Positions 1-10,201 of a stretch of DNA of 40,235 bases are shown here, piece after piece; position 1 is the stretch's first letter; each line of letters begins with the position of its first letter. Source of the DNA: Pseudoneurospora amorphoporcata (taxonomy: Eukaryota; Ascomycota; Sordariomycetes; Sordariales; Sordariaceae); NCBI GenBank assembly GCA_033297205.1, contig MU859228.1:1-40235 (forward strand), given 5' to 3'. Below the pieces are notes generated by a model. The model made no database searches and was not told the DNA's origin. It worked only from the letters and a program-made list of their open reading frames with translations. Made by a program: the position numbers and the translations under genes.

Positions 1-206
1 GATAGGTAAATTTATAAGAATTTTGTAGATTCTGGTACCTTCTGCTGTTGTCAAGATGACGTATTTCATTATGAAGAAGCAAGACTATTCCATCCTTTGT
101 ATCACAGGGTAAGGCGAAAGGTAGGGGGTAGGTTGGATATGCGTAGTTATACGAGGAGAGGAGAAGAGAGGTGTGCGCAGGTCTGGCGATATAGCCGGGA
201 CCAGCA

Positions 207-224
207 CACGTGCATATGCACGTG
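207..224. promoter_or_regulatory. 18-bp perfect palindrome with two CACGTG E-boxes
   Basis: CACGTGCATATGCACGTG reads identically on both strands and holds two CACGTG cores 12 bp apart. CACGTG is the classical site for bHLH factors. It lies just past the 3' side of the LINE relic with no gene start within 1 kb, so any regulatory role is unproven. Confidence 0.35.
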
Positions 225-239
225 ATGTGCCAGGCACAG

Positions 240-1847
240 TCACAGGTAATCCTGTGACACTGACTCCTTTTGCAAGTGCCTGTGCGGTCCAGATACTATG
301 GGATTAACCCGTGACTGCCCAGTTGCTACTGGGTTAGCCTGTGACATTGTCGCACTGCACGTCCGCACACACGGACTGGGCTTGTCTGGGCTCTTGCCCA
401 TATAGCCAGTCCTCCACGCATATACCACGACTCCTCCGTGCGTAATGGTTGGGAAAGGCGCAGTTTGTCTTTTCCTGGAGAAAAACTGAATTTCGGTCTT
501 GTCCGGAGAGAAGTCGACAGCGTTGTCTACTCCCCATTGGACCATGGCGTCCAACTCTCGTTGTGCCTTCTCTGCAACCTCCTCGTTTGAAGAGCCAGTG
601 ACAAGGACTGCACAATCGTCTGCATATCCAAAGTGCTGCGCTTCGCTCTCCCCGAGGCGATGAACTGGCTCTGTATAAAGCAGGTAGATGATTGGCGAGG
701 CTGATGAGCCCTGGGGGAGCCCGCATCTAAGACAGCGCATAGGAGTAGTCACCCCCGGGTATCGAACGCAGGCCATACGGTCCGTCATAAAAGACTCAAC
801 CCAGCGGACTACGCACTCTGGCCACCCTTGCTCCCGCAAACGTAAAACCAGCCTATTCACTAGGACGGCATCAAAGGCACCTTTGACGTCCATAGCTACC
901 AGTGCAGCAACAAGTCCCTTGTCGAGTATAGCTTCGATATCGTGAAACAGAGCTCCCACAATGTCCACGGCCGAACGCCATGAAAGGGCACCAGCCTGTT
1001 GGGGATTTAAGGCCCCGTGAGAAACGGCCGTCCAAGCGATCCGCCTACCAATGAGGCGTTCGATGCCTTTTCCAGGCAGGATAGTAGCGAAATGGGCCGC
1101 CATCCCTTGGCCGTTGTCTGGTCTTTCCCAGGTTTCGGTATCATAACTACTTCCGCCTGTCGGAAGACTTGGGGGTGATAGCCGGTAGCGACGCAGCCCT
1201 GATAGAGCCGCAGGACAGTCTTTAATGGATTCCTAGGATGCCTTCAGCATGCGGACCGTAATGCCGTCCTTGCCGGGGGACGTATTGCCAGAACCGCAAA
1301 GTGTTTTGTAGACTTCATCCGCGTATACGACGGACGACCACAGTAGGCGACGGCGTGGTACCGTAGGTACCCAGCCAGTTTCGACGTCTTCCTCTTCGCT
1401 GTTCCTTTCTAGAAGGGCCGTGCGGAGTGCCTCCGCCTTGGCTTCTGGCTCGATAACGGTCTGCCCATTGATAACTAGTGGGGGGGCCTCCGTTCGGTCG
1501 CGGGGCTTGTGCCACGCCACGATCCGAAAGATGTCCTTGTCGTTTTGCGCCTTTGTGATAAGGTCGTCGAAAAACAACTGCTTTGCTTCTCTGACTACCC
1601 TCTTAAACTCTTGCCGGAGAGCTTCTATCCGTTGAGGGATTGGATTCGGGTTGTTGTGACGATAGTTGCGGAACATTCTAGAGGCATGCGCACACGTTTT
1701 ATTCCACCACTTTGCGTTCTTCTCAGGTCTCGAGGGCCTGCAAGAGATTTGGAGGGCTTCTGTAAGGACGTTGCAAAGAGCTTCGGCGAGTTCGTCGAGC
1801 CTTTCCGGGGAGTTCTCGCCTGCAGGGAGGAGCAGGACCAAACCCAT
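240..1847 (-). pseudogene. Decayed Tad-like non-LTR retrotransposon (reverse transcriptase fragment)
   Basis: Read on the minus strand, 1847-1233 encodes the linker that precedes the reverse transcriptase in fungal Tad/I-type LINEs (motifs KWWNKTC and SPGKDGITVRMLKAS). About 1210-410 encodes RT: PKPGKD with WRPISLLSC, motif A (MDVKGAFDAV), motif B (GLPQGSSASP) and motif C (FGYADD). The frame is broken. There is an in-frame TAG at about 1232 where the family usually has TGG, a frame change at about 1210-1225, and another at about 1075-1085 just before GKGIERLI. Homology ends near 410, and no endonuclease or RNase H region is visible, so both ends are truncated. The TGG-to-TAG change fits RIP, but base composition is not AT-rich, so any RIP was light. 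The element is dead. The family is secure; the exact clade is inferred. Confidence 0.85.
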
Positions 1848-4190
1848 CTTCCTCCCTCTTCCTCCCTCTTCTTCTAACTTACTCTTCCTCTAACTTGCTC
1901 TTCCTCTCTCTATCTTCCCTCATCTATTATCATGGCACCTCGTCAGCTGGCCTGTATGTACAAATTGCGGGATCGAATCAATCAACTGGATTCAATCCTA
2001 ACCAGGTACTGCAGCCTATTGGAGCATGGTTTGGTTATTGCGTGCAGTGAATTCAAGTGCCAGGACACGAGAGACTGACAGCCTCGTAAAGTCATTCGGC
2101 GTTGGTCCCGACTACTCCTTCTCCTCATTTTTACTGCCAATGCTCGCCAAAGCCAGACAACGGCGGCTATCAAAAGCTTATGTCACTGCCTCAGAAAGGC
2201 GCAACACATTCTCTTCTCTCTCGTAGGATTGGCGACGTCCTGTAAATCAAGCCTGATGTCAGCGTGCCACATCAACGTTTCGTCTTTCGAGGATCAAATG
2301 CAGCTTTGATGCTGCAATGGAGGACATGCCAAAAAGGCAACCAGAAGGTTCACTTCGGGTAGCGTTTGTTTTGATATCAAGGCTTCAAGCCTCGCTTCGA
2401 GCCAAGCCCCATACAAGGATACCAGGAGGGTGAGGGTATTAACACGGGCTCCCACCCAGGTCTAAAGCCATCCCACCCTAGCTGCCAGCTTCTAATTCTA
2501 GAGCTATAGTTAGCTTATCGCTCTCAACGCCGCCGTCACCGATGGAAGGGAAGAGGTGGGCTAATGCAGGTAGATGAAGAAGGTAGGTTAAGGCAGGTAC
2601 ATGAAGGAGGTCCATCGTGATCAGTTTGTCGTAGTGGATCCCCAAACCGCGATCCAACAAGACAAGAGCGAGAGATTCCCTTGCTACGCTCTTATCGGAC
2701 TCGGCGACTAACTGCATACACATAATTAGGCCGAGGTATTAGGAACTAATTAGGAATAGTTTTCTAACCGAGTGCAATCTTGGTACAAGTATTAGGACGG
2801 TCAACTTTTCTCGTAATCCGCCTAATTATATTCATCTTCTTAGCGCCGCCTCCCCACTCACCGTAATGCCTCCGTCCGAACGATATGGATATGGGAGGTG
2901 GTGGTTCAGTTTTTTGACCCTACCACGTGATTAAAAGACCCGTTTCCTGTCCTTCCCACTCCCATACACAAGCTTAGTGAGGGCCAGACTAGTAGTTGGG
3001 TCGGTGACGACCAGCGAATCCCTGGTGTTGTATGTTTTTTGACTCTTGCATCTTTTGTACTTTTATATTTTCATTCTTTTCTCAATCTTATTTGGAGCAA
3101 GGAAACTGGCACCCCGAATGAGTTGACAAGGAAGTGGCATTGGGATGTTCAAATGTCGCGTCTCTTTTTGTTCTTAGGGTGAAAGCAAGCGATTGATTGT
3201 CTGTCCGTTCCGAAGATACTAACTTTATTCTCTACCCCCTTCTAGTCTAGAATCAGTCTTTTAGGTGTAATGTAGTCCCCTTCCTCTTCGCCCGTCTGCA
3301 CAGTGCTTTCGCCAACCTTCAACCGTTCGCTCATACAAGGATTTTAGTTATTTAGCTTTACCGCCTTATTGCATGGTTCATTCTAAGTGGTCGGGAGCTG
3401 TCTTGACATCTTGCCTGCCTATCGAAACATCTTTGTAGCTTGAACTTGCCTGTTTACGCTGTCGCTATCATATCACGCGTGGTTGGCGCTAGCAAACTAG
3501 GAGAGCAACGTGACGTATGGTTTCTTCTAAGTGGGATTCGGATAGTAATCGATCCGCCTGCTGTCCTTGCGAATGGCTTTGGTCTTAGTGGTTCTGAATG
3601 CGGCTCAGCCGCGGAGTGGAACGTGAAGTCAAAGTCGACCTTAGATCGGCAGATGCTTTACGATCCTTCAATATAACTCGCCTGGCGATTCACAGCCTCA
3701 AAAAGCTTGTCTGCCTTTCAAGTCAAGACTCAGGCTTCAGGCTTCTTTCTTCATCCATGTCCTTGCAAAGATGTTACCTTTGACAATCTTAGCGTACTGC
3801 AGTTGGCGATGGAGACACTATGGAGAGTGGCCCAGCACAAATGAGTTGGATGGACACTGCGACGATGTCAACAAAGAGCTTCTTGAAGCGGACACTACGA
3901 CCATGTCAACGGAGGAAAGGCTTGAAGCAAAGCTCGGAAGCGAGGCGGGATGAGTTGCGGATCAATGGTGCGGATGCTGCCAGGTTCGTGATGGGAATGC
4001 CTGCAGCATCGAAGCCAACGGCCGGAGTCGAGAGTATGGAGACGGTGAACGAAGTTGAGGAGTCAGGTCTAAAAGGCCGACGATGTCCTTTCTGTGTTGC
4101 CAGAATATTTCAGCAGCAGCAGCAGCACAGGCACTCTCACTTTGTCTGATCGCCGTCAAACAAGCCTTGCATCAACCTACTACCCCCCCA
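1848..4190. other. Gene-poor stretch
   Basis: No supportable gene. Contents seen: a pyrimidine-rich low-complexity run at 1850-1925; an imperfect 27-bp direct repeat at 2562-2588 and 2589-2615 (21/27 identical); one copy of a 50-bp dispersed repeat at 2987-3036; and a (CAG)5 run at about 4111-4125. Short open frames here show no family resemblance or conserved splice structure. Confidence 0.6.
2987..3036. repeat. 50-bp dispersed repeat, copy 1
   Basis: This stretch matches 25121-25170 at 47 of 50 positions; the differences are at offsets 14, 34 and 37. Read on the minus strand it gives a peptide containing SLVVTDPTTS, as in copy 2. Flanks differ on both sides except for a T-rich run directly after the repeat in both copies. 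It may be a fragment of a duplicated gene or a piece of an uncharacterised repeat family. Confidence 0.8.
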
Positions 4191-4199
4191 CCTCTCCGA

Positions 4200-4452
4200 G
4201 ACGAACTTCACTGACCGACTCTTCTCTCACACAACCAGGTATGGGGAAGATCCGACCTTCACCAAGCGCTCCCTAGACCTAGTCGATGCCGATATCCCAT
4301 CCAACAAGCCGCTTAACAAGCGTTGTGGGAGCGCCCTGCCCTCATGCGGCAACACCCACCAATCCTTCACATCGGTTTGCAGGACGCTGATCAACAACTT
4401 GCCTGACGCCGGAATCCTCAACAGCTCGCGGTCCATCTGTTATGACGTTATC
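4200..4452 (+). pseudogene. Possible relic of a small secreted cysteine-containing protein
   Basis: One plus-strand frame from about 4200 to the TGA at about 4470 encodes a peptide with two dibasic KR sites (TKRS, NKRC) followed by a Cys pattern (CGSALPSC, SVCRTL, RSICYD). Propeptides with KR sites before a Cys domain are common in small secreted fungal proteins. There is no start codon with a signal peptide in this frame, and the frame ends just before the domain would be complete. I read it as a fragment, or one exon of a gene I could not reconstruct. Function is not recognised. Confidence 0.3.
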
Positions 4453-4649
4453 TGTTCATGTGCCTTTTCATGATGATGTATGTCTCGGGAAGCAAAAATC
4501 AAAATGGATTAGGACCAGTTATACCACTCACCTGTTATAGCCATACAAAAACTGTCGCCCCAGGAGTATGGATGGAGACGGGGAAACAAAAAGAGGGTCG
4601 ATCGAAACACCACCAAAAAAAGAATCTCGAATCATCTCATTGCCGATTT

Positions 4650-4734
4650 TGGACGAGCTGGGAATCGAACCCAGGACCTTTCGCATACAGGGGAGTATGC
4701 TAAGCGAACGCTCTACCAACTGAGCCACACGCCC
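4650..4734 (-). tRNA. tRNA-Ala (AGC), 12-nt intron
   Basis: On the minus strand this folds as a complete cloverleaf, starting GGGCGTGTGGCTCAG and ending CAGCTCGTCCA. The anticodon loop is TTAGCA/T, giving anticodon AGC. The G3:U70 pair, the alanine identity element, is present, and a U6:U67 mismatch is seen as in yeast tRNA-Ala. A 12-nt intron (TACTCCCCTGTA) sits after position 37, the canonical place. The mature length would be 73 nt before CCA addition. A nearly identical gene follows at 4764-4848. Confidence 0.95.
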
Positions 4735-4763
4735 GGAAAGTGGAGATGAAGATGATCGAGAAG

Positions 4764-4848
4764 TGGACGAGCTGGGAATCGAACCCAGGACCTTTCGCAT
4801 GCTCGGAAACATGCTAAGCGAACGCTCTACCAACTGAGCCACACGCCC
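4764..4848 (-). tRNA. tRNA-Ala (AGC), 12-nt intron, second tandem copy
   Basis: The mature part is the same as at 4650-4734, with anticodon AGC and the G3:U70 identity pair. The intron has the same length (12 nt) and position but a different sequence (TGTTTCCGAGCA). The two genes are 29 bp apart in the same orientation and each needs its own internal A and B boxes. Identical mature sequence with diverged introns points to tandem duplication followed by selection or conversion on the mature tRNA. Confidence 0.95.
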
Positions 4849-6058
4849 GGAATCTTGTTGTTGAATCGTCGTCCTGGAGGTCGACCTTTCAATCACGGCG
4901 TTTGGGTCGTCAAATGTCCGGCGGGAGTAGTGATGTTGAAGTCCGAACGGCGATGCGGGTGAGGACAAGGTGCAGTACCGGGGCCGAAAATTTGGGTGAG
5001 CTTGCTGCCGCAGTAGCAGCTCTTGGTGAATTTCGAAAGGGAATGGAGATTCGAAACAAATAACCGGCCGCGGTAGATTTACAATATGATGAGCTGAGCG
5101 TGCCACTGTCCCCTGATTGAAGGATGCCTGTCACCTCACAGCGCGACGATTATTCTGCGATATTGACGAGTTAGCCTGGATTCTGAAAGAACCTGATGTT
5201 TACTAGTCACTGATGAAGAGGTCCCTGAGATTCTTAACAAAGAAGGGGAATAGATTGGAGTCGTGTTGTTGGAGGGAATGTCGGCGGGAGAACCGGGGAA
5301 GCGAGCAGTGCGGGGCGGGACACTGTTGCCTGTGCTGCGTCATTGCAAAGCGTGGGCTTGTTTGGCCAGCATGCTCGAGTAATTTGCGGGATAGAAGGAT
5401 GAAAGTGAAAAGGAAATAATGAGAGACGGGTCATGCGCGTATCAGCCAGAGAAGCTGAGCAGTAAACAAACGGAATGAAAGTAGAAGAAAGAGACTAGGT
5501 GAAGAAGGCCAGGTGAAATTGGGGTGAACGGGCGATGCAGCCGGCGGGTGAAGTGACGGAATCGGTCGAGGTCGAAGGGCGTCGCCCAACTGGAAGCGGT
5601 TGGCAGGACATTGTGGTCTGTGCACCCAAGAGATAAAAGCACTGACCACACTCTGGGTGGGGCCAAAATACGAGACACGATTGGCCAATGTGGCCTACAA
5701 CACTTTGCACCCTTCACATCTGCGGGAGCTCATGGTTCAAGCTCAGGTTCGCGCTCATTCACTGCCACTTGAGTTAATACCCACGAATCTCGATTCTCGA
5801 CTTCTTAAACCGTTTAACCTTTTCCACTTCCTCCATCAACCAATTTCATCAACCATCATTACAACACGAATTCGGGGCACAGAGCATCAACACGCAGATG
5901 CCCCGGGCTCATTCAAAACCAATCCACGCACCCTAATCTTCTATCATTTGAGAGAGACCTCGCCCTTGCCCAGGGCTGATCTCAATCTTTCATTGTCCGA
6001 CTTACGGACACAATCCGTCCCCGAGTAAAATCAAGACCTAAGGGGGAATACGACAGAC
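4849..6058. other. Intergenic and 5' leader of the BTB-bromodomain gene
   Basis: No supportable gene. The last 300 bp before the ATG at 6059 are pyrimidine-rich with CAAC and CATC runs, as usual for a fungal 5' leader. Open frames at 5431-5717 (-) and 5600-6028 (+) overlap each other and resemble no family. Confidence 0.6.
5680..5689. promoter_or_regulatory. Palindromic CCAAT box
   Basis: ATTGGCCAAT contains a CCAAT core on both strands and lies 370 bp upstream of the BTB-bromodomain ATG. CCAAT is the site of the fungal Hap2/3/5 (HapB/C/E) complex. The motif is clear; its use is inferred from position only. Confidence 0.35.
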
Positions 6059-7752
6059 ATGAGTGCCTCACCCACCGCCTGTCAAGATCTTGCTAGATCT
6101 GTTCTTGGTAAGTCTTTCCCCACCTTCAAGCTCACTGCCTCGTCTTGCATCGGTCATCATGTTAGGTCTTTGTCTCATGTTTTGTCAATTACAGAGGCTG
6201 TTTATTGTTGTCCTGCTTCAAATACTGACTGTCTTGTTCAGAGAATATCTCAGGATTGAATGGCACCCTCAATGGTACATCCGACGATGTAAACGGCGTC
6301 GAAAATAACGCGAAAGTCAACGAGACACACGATGGCCACAATGACAAGGCCACTACAGAAGCCGAAAACGCGACAGCTGGCAACGCCGAAGCTGTGAAAC
6401 AAGAAGGATCCAGTTCGCCAGTCAAACCCATGGACGAGCGTCCATTTTCGTGGCTGTAAGTCGAATCGAGCCGAACCCAACCGCGAAGCGGACACTAACA
6501 CTGATATTGGCTCCAGTCAACCACATGCTCTTTTCGTCATCATCATGGTTGGCCCTGAGGGCATGCCTTTCGGTATCCAGAAGGACTTTCTCTGTGCCAA
6601 GTCCTCCTATTACAGGCGCTATTTCAAAGACAAGGCAGCAAACCACGAGTCGGTCGAGGACGTAGTCGAGCTTCGCGATACTTCGGTCGATGTCTTCGGT
6701 CACACCCAGCACTATCTTTACAACGGCCAGGTTTACCCCGACACACCTCCCGATTACGAAGTCCTCATCGGCGTTTGGAAGCTTGGACACGGCTTGGGCA
6801 TCGATGGCCTCTGCGATGCCACGATCGACGCTATGATCGAATACCGCCGACTGACAAATTCGATCCCCGCCACTGCTCTTCTTGTGCAGGTGTGGAGCGA
6901 AACCCCCGAGGGATCCTCCATCCGGAAGCTTTTGCTTTCCTGGGCTGCAGAATACATGCGGGCCTCTGAGGATCGTGCAGAGTTCGCTAATTCGCTGCCT
7001 AAGGAAGTTCTGAGTGAGCTTGTAGTGGCTATGAGCTCGTTGGACGCGACGCCGGCCCCGGCAGCAACCCCTACCCCGCCCGTATCCCAGGAGGCCGTCA
7101 ACTCTGCCCGTCAAGGCTGGCACGATGCCGTCGCCAATAGTGATGGCGAGCAGGTGCGTCCTGCTAAGAAGGCTAGATACTCCGACGCTGGTGCCAACGG
7201 TGCTAAGGCGACGCCTATCGGCCGCAAAGGACCCGGTCGGCCCAGCACTACTGGTCCAAAGGCCGGTTACAAGAGGAAGTACAACGTGGCTAATGGTGAG
7301 GTTGAGCTTACCACCTCGAAGAAGCTGGCGTTCTGCGACGACCTTCTTACTAGGATGCTTAGCGGCCCAGGTAATAATCTGTCTTTTGTCATTCAAACAG
7401 AATAACGATATTTACTAACACTGCTTCGCCCACAGGCTTCTGGACCCGCCTTGTTGGCCCCTTTCGCGATCCCGTCAACCCCGAATCCGACGGTGTGCCC
7501 GACTATTTCGAGAAGGTGGACAAGCCCATGGACTTGCAAACTATGAGAGCAAAGATGGACCGCAACGAGTACGCCGACGAGAACGAATTCCTCGCCGACA
7601 TGAACCAGATTTTCAACAACTGCTACACGTACTGGAACAAGAAGAGTCCGATGTGGCAGGCATGCGAGAGGCTCCAGAAGACCTTCGAGGAGAAGTACTC
7701 GCAAATGTCCAAGTGGATTTCCAAGATGGAGGGTCAAGAGCCATCTAACTGA
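6059..7752 (+). CDS. BTB/POZ-bromodomain fusion protein
   Basis: Four exons (6059-6107, 6242-6455, 6517-7370, 7436-7752) give 477 aa in one frame; all introns have GTAAGT or GTAATA donors and CAG acceptors. Residues 1-80 are hydrophilic (NGT repeats, acidic). A BTB/POZ domain, a dimerisation and partner-binding fold, spans about 82-200 (FVIIMVGPEGMPFGIQKDFLCAKS onward, broken here by the splice-defined start). A basic linker with an AT-hook-like GRKGPGRPS lies at 323-331. A C-terminal bromodomain spans about 358-470 (PDYFEKVDKPMDL, then NNCYTYWN, then LQKTF). Bromodomains read acetyl-lysine through an Asn in the YN motif; aligned without gaps, that position is Trp439, with Asn next to it at 440. 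A nuclear chromatin role is likely; acetyl-lysine binding is doubtful. The start is the first ATG that splices in frame. It is convergent with the Tim21 gene. Confidence 0.88.
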
Positions 7753-8651
7753 TCTCTGGGACGCTGTCCAAATGGGATGCTCCACCAGAGCGCAAGACGG
7801 CCGAATTTATCAGGGTTGCGGAGGGAGCTGTTGAGAGAAATATCCGACAGGGATCTCTCGGATCAATGGCGCGCATATGGTTGCAACTGCCATTGTTTCC
7901 TCAATCGGATCGATCCCGATCTAACCAAGATTTTTGCCCACGGTAGCGGCAAGAAACAAAGTCGCGAGAAGACCATTTGGCTGGGCGTAATGGTTGCTCA
8001 TCAAAAGAGCGGGAAAAATGCAAAAGCTTCGCGAAGCGAAAAAAAGGAAACGGTGATTGGTTTTCTGGTGTAGCATTATTGGTGTTTCCTTTGGTCATCA
8101 TCAACCCCGCGGCGTTTGGGTTTGTTTATATGACGGGGCGGCGCTTAGGTCACTTTTTGTCCGGCAGGATGCCAGAGTGTGGCGAGAAAGGAAAGGGTTA
8201 TTGTATGCGAATATTATTTATGATACTGGTTTGAGGACCGGTGAGCTGGACTTGTCAAATGAAGACTTGGAAGGCGATGGAATATTAAGGGTTTAGTTAG
8301 GATCATTCAGAAAGTTCGCTCGTGTCAGGAGCAGAGCAAGGCAGGACAAAATAACTAGTATAGTTATAGTACAAGCGAGTGCGGTTCTCGATATCCGTAG
8401 CAGCATTGAGGACATATAATGAACAGTCCTCCGATTCACATTTTTGTTCTCATATTCCTTGTGATGATCGTATGGTGGAGAATCTTCATGCAACACATTC
8501 TAACGTCCTTATGACAACAAACGTTCCTAATCAAAGCAAAAAAAAAAAAAAAAAATAACCGGCAGACGAACAATCAACTGCATCGTACTTCACCCTTGCA
8601 GGATTGCCCAAGAGCTTTATACAGTACTCATACAAGCGCACAAAAACTTGC
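7753..8651. other. Convergent 3' intergenic region with A18 tract
   Basis: This lies between the stop codons of two convergent genes and carries their 3' UTRs. An A18 run is at 8538-8555. No other feature is seen. Confidence 0.6.
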
Positions 8652-9590
8652 TTAGTTCCACTTAACACCCAAGAACTTGAACTCCTTGTTCCCTCCCTTC
8701 TTAGCAGCCGCCACCTCCGCCTCCTTATTTTCCAGGTAAATTCTATGGTGACCCCTGATATCCACGTAAAAAGTCTGATACTCATGCTCCCAGTGTCCCG
8801 GTTGCTTGGTCAGATGCAGCCCAACGACGCCGGAACCTCTTGGTCCTTCGATCTGTTTTCATTCCGTTAGCCTCATGATAATCACCAAGTCTTCACAAGG
8901 AAAAGGGGGACAGAAAAGGAAAACAAACATGAAAGTGCATCTTCATATGCTCCACGCCCCGGCGGTCCTTCTCGACCGTTGCGGCAAGCGGCCGCGCTCG
9001 GCGCCACTTGTTGTTCGTCTCTTCGCCGTGAGCAGCGATCTTCTTCGGGTCGCCGGGCGAAAGAAGGGCGACGATGCGAGGATCGGCTCGGATCCGGTCG
9101 ACGGCCCGGTTGAAGTAGGCGGTTTTGGACTCTGGGGACAGCACGTCGGTGAAGAGGAAGTAGGCGATTCCTCCCTGTTTGTTTGTGGTGTTAGTGTGTA
9201 TCATCAGATAAGGTTGGGCGTGTATGTAAGACGACCGAGGAAAAAAAAACGTACGGTCATGACTACACCCAAAATCACCAAGCCAAAGTTGAACGATTGC
9301 TGGACGGCACGCCCGGCTTTTTCAGTGGCCGAAAGCTGAGTCCAAGGGACATGGCCATCATCGTTGAAAGGCGTCACAGCTCTCCTCTTTGAGGTTTCCT
9401 GACCCTGTTGAGTGGTCGCATATTGCCGGCGCGATGGGACGAGAATGCCGGCGCTAGGAGCTGTCGTCGGAGCTGCTCTCGAAGCTCTCGAAGCTGTAAG
9501 AATGGTTCTGGTTTGTGCCAGTTGACGGACCGCAGCGGGACTTCTGAGAAGCCTCACACCGGCAGCCGAAGTGGTGAGCATTTTCATCAT
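8652..9590 (-). CDS. TIM21: Mitochondrial import inner membrane translocase subunit Tim21
   Basis: Three exons on the minus strand (9590-9255, 9174-8929, 8852-8652) give 260 aa; both introns are phase 0. Residues 1-60 are rich in Arg, Ser and Ala and lack acids, as in a mitochondrial presequence. After the charged stretch RRAVTPFNDDGHVPWTQL comes one transmembrane segment at about 101-125, spanning the first splice junction (FGLVILGVVMT, then GGIAYFLFTDVL). The Tim21 intermembrane-space domain follows (LSPESKTAYFNRA, DPRIVALLSPG, then GHWEHEYQTFYVDIRGHHRI). In the known family Tim21 couples the TIM23 presequence translocase to TOM and to respiratory complexes. The start is ATGATG at 9590; the second ATG would cost one residue. 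The gene is divergent from the ArfGAP gene at 10202. Confidence 0.93.
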
Positions 9591-10201
9591 GGAGGCTTCA
9601 ATCTCAGGACAACACCCATATTTCGACGGCCATGTTTCAGCCGTTTATCGTATGAGAGCTTCGATGAGAGGTCCGAAGCTGGGGTGAGCTGCGTTTGGTT
9701 GGAAGCTTTGGCTGTTGCCCGTTGCCGGCACGGCATCTTTCCCTGCAGAGGTCCGTCCGGCGAGGGGTGGAGTCCGTGTTGCACTAGGCCTAGGCTATGC
9801 CAAGGCGCCAAGATGCCACATGGGCGCCGACACACAAATGTGGCCCCTGCCCTGACAGCTCCAGCGGACTGACCCCAGAGAAGCCCCAGTGGACGTTCCA
9901 GTTGCCAGGCAGCCCGGCTCTCTCCGCTGGGGCTCCCGTCTCCTGAATGAACGGTGCGGGCGAATGACAACACTCGAATAATTAACAACTTGTAACACCT
10001 AGGCCGGAAACCTACAACGCCGCCCTGTTCAACTTCTGCCCCCTTTTTCACATTTTTCCCCTGACGGCAGCACGTTTCGACCCTGACAACCTAATCGAGC
10101 AAAGGGGTCAACAACAACGACAAGTCGAGAACTAGTGACACATCACAAACCCTGCCAAGCGACAGACATAGTCCGAACCATCACCGGACTCAACCGACAA
10201 G
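9591..10201. promoter_or_regulatory. Bidirectional promoter region between TIM21 and the ArfGAP gene
   Basis: These 611 bp separate two divergent starts and must hold both promoters. A short palindrome-like CTAGGCCTAG lies at about 9785-9795. The last 150 bp before 10202 are CAAC-rich leader. Open frames at 9408-9872 (+) and 9587-10051 (-) overlap one another and resemble nothing. Confidence 0.5.

Noticed and set aside
5600..6028. 142-codon open frame before the BTB gene
   Set aside because: No family pattern, and it lies in the pyrimidine-rich leader of the BTB gene.
6422..7396. 324-codon open frame antisense to the BTB-bromodomain exons
   Set aside because: It is a shadow of the spliced sense gene, whose domains and introns are clear.
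9587..10051. 154-codon open frame on the minus strand
   Set aside because: Lies in the divergent promoter, overlaps an open frame on the other strand, and shows no family pattern.
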